Of a stretch of 64,000 nucleotides of DNA, positions 62,661 through 64,000 are shown piece after piece (position 1 is the stretch's first letter; the number at the start of each line of letters is the position of its first letter). The stretch covers positions 124,001 through 188,000 of the forward strand of contig JBALVL010000001.1 of NCBI GenBank assembly GCA_036961355.1, in the 5' to 3' direction. The DNA is from Motiliproteus sp036961355. Lineage in GTDB: Bacteria > Pseudomonadota > Gammaproteobacteria > Pseudomonadales > Balneatricaceae. A program made the position numbers and the translations under genes. A model generated the notes under the pieces. That model saw nothing but the letters and a program-made list of their open reading frames with translations, ran no database searches and had not been told where the DNA came from.

Positions 62661-64000
62661 GTGATCGTCTTCAAAATATTAAGCAAAATCAGTGGTCAGC
62701 ATTATGTCGGTTCCTGTCGTGGCGACATCTTCGAACGTTGGCAGTTATACCTCAACGCGGCGGAAGCCGGTCTCGATTTCCCCCTGTATAAAGAAATTCG
62801 CGAGCACGGCGATGCCCAGTTCACCATCGCCGAACTCGATTTCGCTGAAGAGATCAGCGAACTAAAAGAGATGGAGTTACTACATACCATCGAACTTAAC
62901 GCCCGTTCGCTTCGCGGCCATAAATTCGGTTTGAGTGAAAGTGTTGTTAAACGCCGTCGCCAGGTCGCACACGAGAACGCCTGGAAGAAAGAGATTCCAG
63001 CTGAAGATAAGTCACTTACCGCTGCCCCTGTTAGCAAGCCAGCTGTTAGCAAACCTGCGATAAAGAAAACCGTTATCAAAAAGGCTCCGCTTAACACTCA
63101 GCCAATCACAGCCCAACAACCGGCTAAACCCCGTACCACCGCGCCTCAATCAAGCGCCACAATAACAACGACCAAAACAGCAACAAAGGCCGTCAACTCG
63201 ACAACGGTGACAGCCTCTCAACCATCTGACGGCGATAAATTGCACAATACCTACGCCGAACAAGAGCTCCAAAAAACACTTTTTGCCGAAAGCATTGGGC
63301 TACTGGTTCGTACCCTGAGTAGCGTCGAGCAGATCAACACCCAGCAACAGCACGCCCGTGAAGAAGCTGAATCATTGTCGCAAGCGCTGATCGCCTCCGA
63401 TAACGCCTTGCAACAGTTACTACAGCAACAACAACAAGCCGCAATCAAGGCCGAGCAGGCGATGGCAGCAGTCGAAGCCTCACAACAAGCCAACCAGGCA
63501 CTAGTGGCCGCTCAGCAGCAAGCGCTACAGTGTTCATCTTCAACCCTCAACGCGTTGGATCAAAACCAACAAAATCTGGATCAGACCCAGTTACTGCAAC
63601 AGCAATTGACCGAGCTGCTGGGCCGCCTGAAAAACAGTTCGGCGACTCAACCTGCTAAAACTAATCCAGTTGCAGCTTCTCCTGTGGCTGAGCCTTCAGT
63701 CGCCGCTATAGCACAGACTCAAAGTGCAGAACAATCTGCCCCTACTACCCCTGACCAGCTTCTGAGCGTAGTTACACGTACAACGATAGCCACTGAATCG
63801 GCAGAGCTACACAGCGATGAAGACAAAGCTCGCCACCAGCTACTACAGACCGAAGAGTCAAAAATGATCAATCAACTCAAGCAACTCGACCAGCTGCTTG
63901 TGCAACAGCCAAACAATCCGAGCGAAGCAACAGGTCAGGTCATGGCACCTACCCGTGCCTGGATCGCCGGTGCTGAATCAGCTACCGACAAAACAACCGA
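62661..64000 (+). CDS. GIY-YIG-like N-terminal domain fused to a long Lys/Ala then Gln-rich coiled-coil tail, partial
   Basis: The frame is open from a GTG at 62661 to the right edge (446 codons with no stop). The first 90 residues (IVFKILSKISGQHYVGSCRG, FERWQLYLNAAEAG, FPLYKEIREHGDAQF, EMELLHTIEL) have the layout of a GIY-YIG domain with VFKI for GIY and YVG for YIG, keeping the Arg of FERW and a late Glu. It is followed by a KPA/VSKP-rich linker (about 120-205), then a Gln/Ala-rich helical coiled coil (about 225-330), then a Ser/Thr/Pro linker and a final helical part. It has no recognised homologue. A GTG start with TAGG upstream is assumed. Confidence 0.7.
   Translation, partial: MIVFKILSKISGQHYVGSCRGDIFERWQLYLNAAEAGLDFPLYKEIREHGDAQFTIAELDFAEEISELKEMELLHTIELNARSLRGHKFGLSESVVKRRRQVAHENAWKKEIPAEDKSLTAAPVSKPAVSKPAIKKTVIKKAPLNTQPITAQQPAKPRTTAPQSSATITTTKTATKAVNSTTVTASQPSDGDKLHNTYAEQELQKTLFAESIGLLVRTLSSVEQINTQQQHAREEAESLSQALIASDNALQQLLQQQQQAAIKAEQAMAAVEASQQANQALVAAQQQALQCSSSTLNALDQNQQNLDQTQLLQQQLTELLGRLKNSSATQPAKTNPVAASPVAEPSVAAIAQTQSAEQSAPTTPDQLLSVVTRTTIATESAELHSDEDKARHQLLQTEESKMINQLKQLDQLLVQQPNNPSEATGQVMAPTRAWIAGAESATDKTT

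Noticed and set aside
62410..62664. Plus-strand frame of 84 codons between the GreA/B-like and GIY-YIG-like genes
   Set aside because: TTG start, no ribosome site, covers the TATAAT and leader hairpin; composition is not protein-like. Treated as leader DNA.

Overview
The window reads as chromosome of a marine-type gammaproteobacterium of the Pseudomonadales/Oceanospirillales kind. Gene order resembles Pseudomonas in several blocks (argG-motY-pyrC-rnt-peroxiredoxin-grxD; mrdA-rodA-mltB-rlpA-dacA with lipB-lipA; rlmH-rsfS-nadD-proA; lptG/lptF opposite pepA-holC-valS). MotY implies a sodium-driven polar flagellum. Nearly all the DNA is coding. I saw no insertion sequence, prophage, CRISPR array, tRNA or rRNA gene.

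Layout. 1-4564 is a leftward mevalonate operon (mvaA, type II IPP isomerase, mvaS, mevalonate kinase, a second GHMP kinase cut by the edge), unusual because most gammaproteobacteria use the MEP route. 4731-7298 holds an orphan OmpR-type regulator and a TPR protein with a degenerate receiver domain. 7593-18546 holds arginine, pyrimidine and aromatic biosynthesis (argG, pyrC, argD, argF, class II DAHP synthase) with motY, rnt, a 2-Cys peroxiredoxin, grxD and metR. 18768-21132 is a four-gene cassette of two DUF1538 membrane proteins, a PII-like protein and a CBS protein. 21188-26458 holds small or poorly known genes (GIY-YIG protein, DUF3549, a HEVAH-motif exported protein, YaeQ, Ung). 26464-34285 holds lysS, prfB, an Na+/H+ antiporter with a cyclic-nucleotide-binding domain, mlaC, flavodoxin, a phasin-like protein and gloA.

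34478-47155 is a long leftward run for lipoylation, peptidoglycan elongation and remodelling, ribosome maturation, NAD and proline synthesis. 47377-49002 encodes a HAMP membrane protein of unknown function. Next come a hexanucleotide repeat, lptG/lptF facing pepA, then holC and valS. From 57288 on there are a BamA/TamA-type barrel protein, a GntR/FCD regulator divergent from an NCS2 purine permease, a LysE exporter, a GreA/GreB-like factor and an open-ended GIY-YIG-like protein with a long Gln/Ala-rich tail.

Most points for a second look are in the DUF1538/PII/CBS cassette, the pseudo-receiver TPR protein, the HAMP protein, the edge GIY-YIG fusion, the repeat-bearing intergenic regions, the frameshift-free prfB and the Cys-rich tail of PepA. 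All functional calls come from reading motifs and order; no database search was run.
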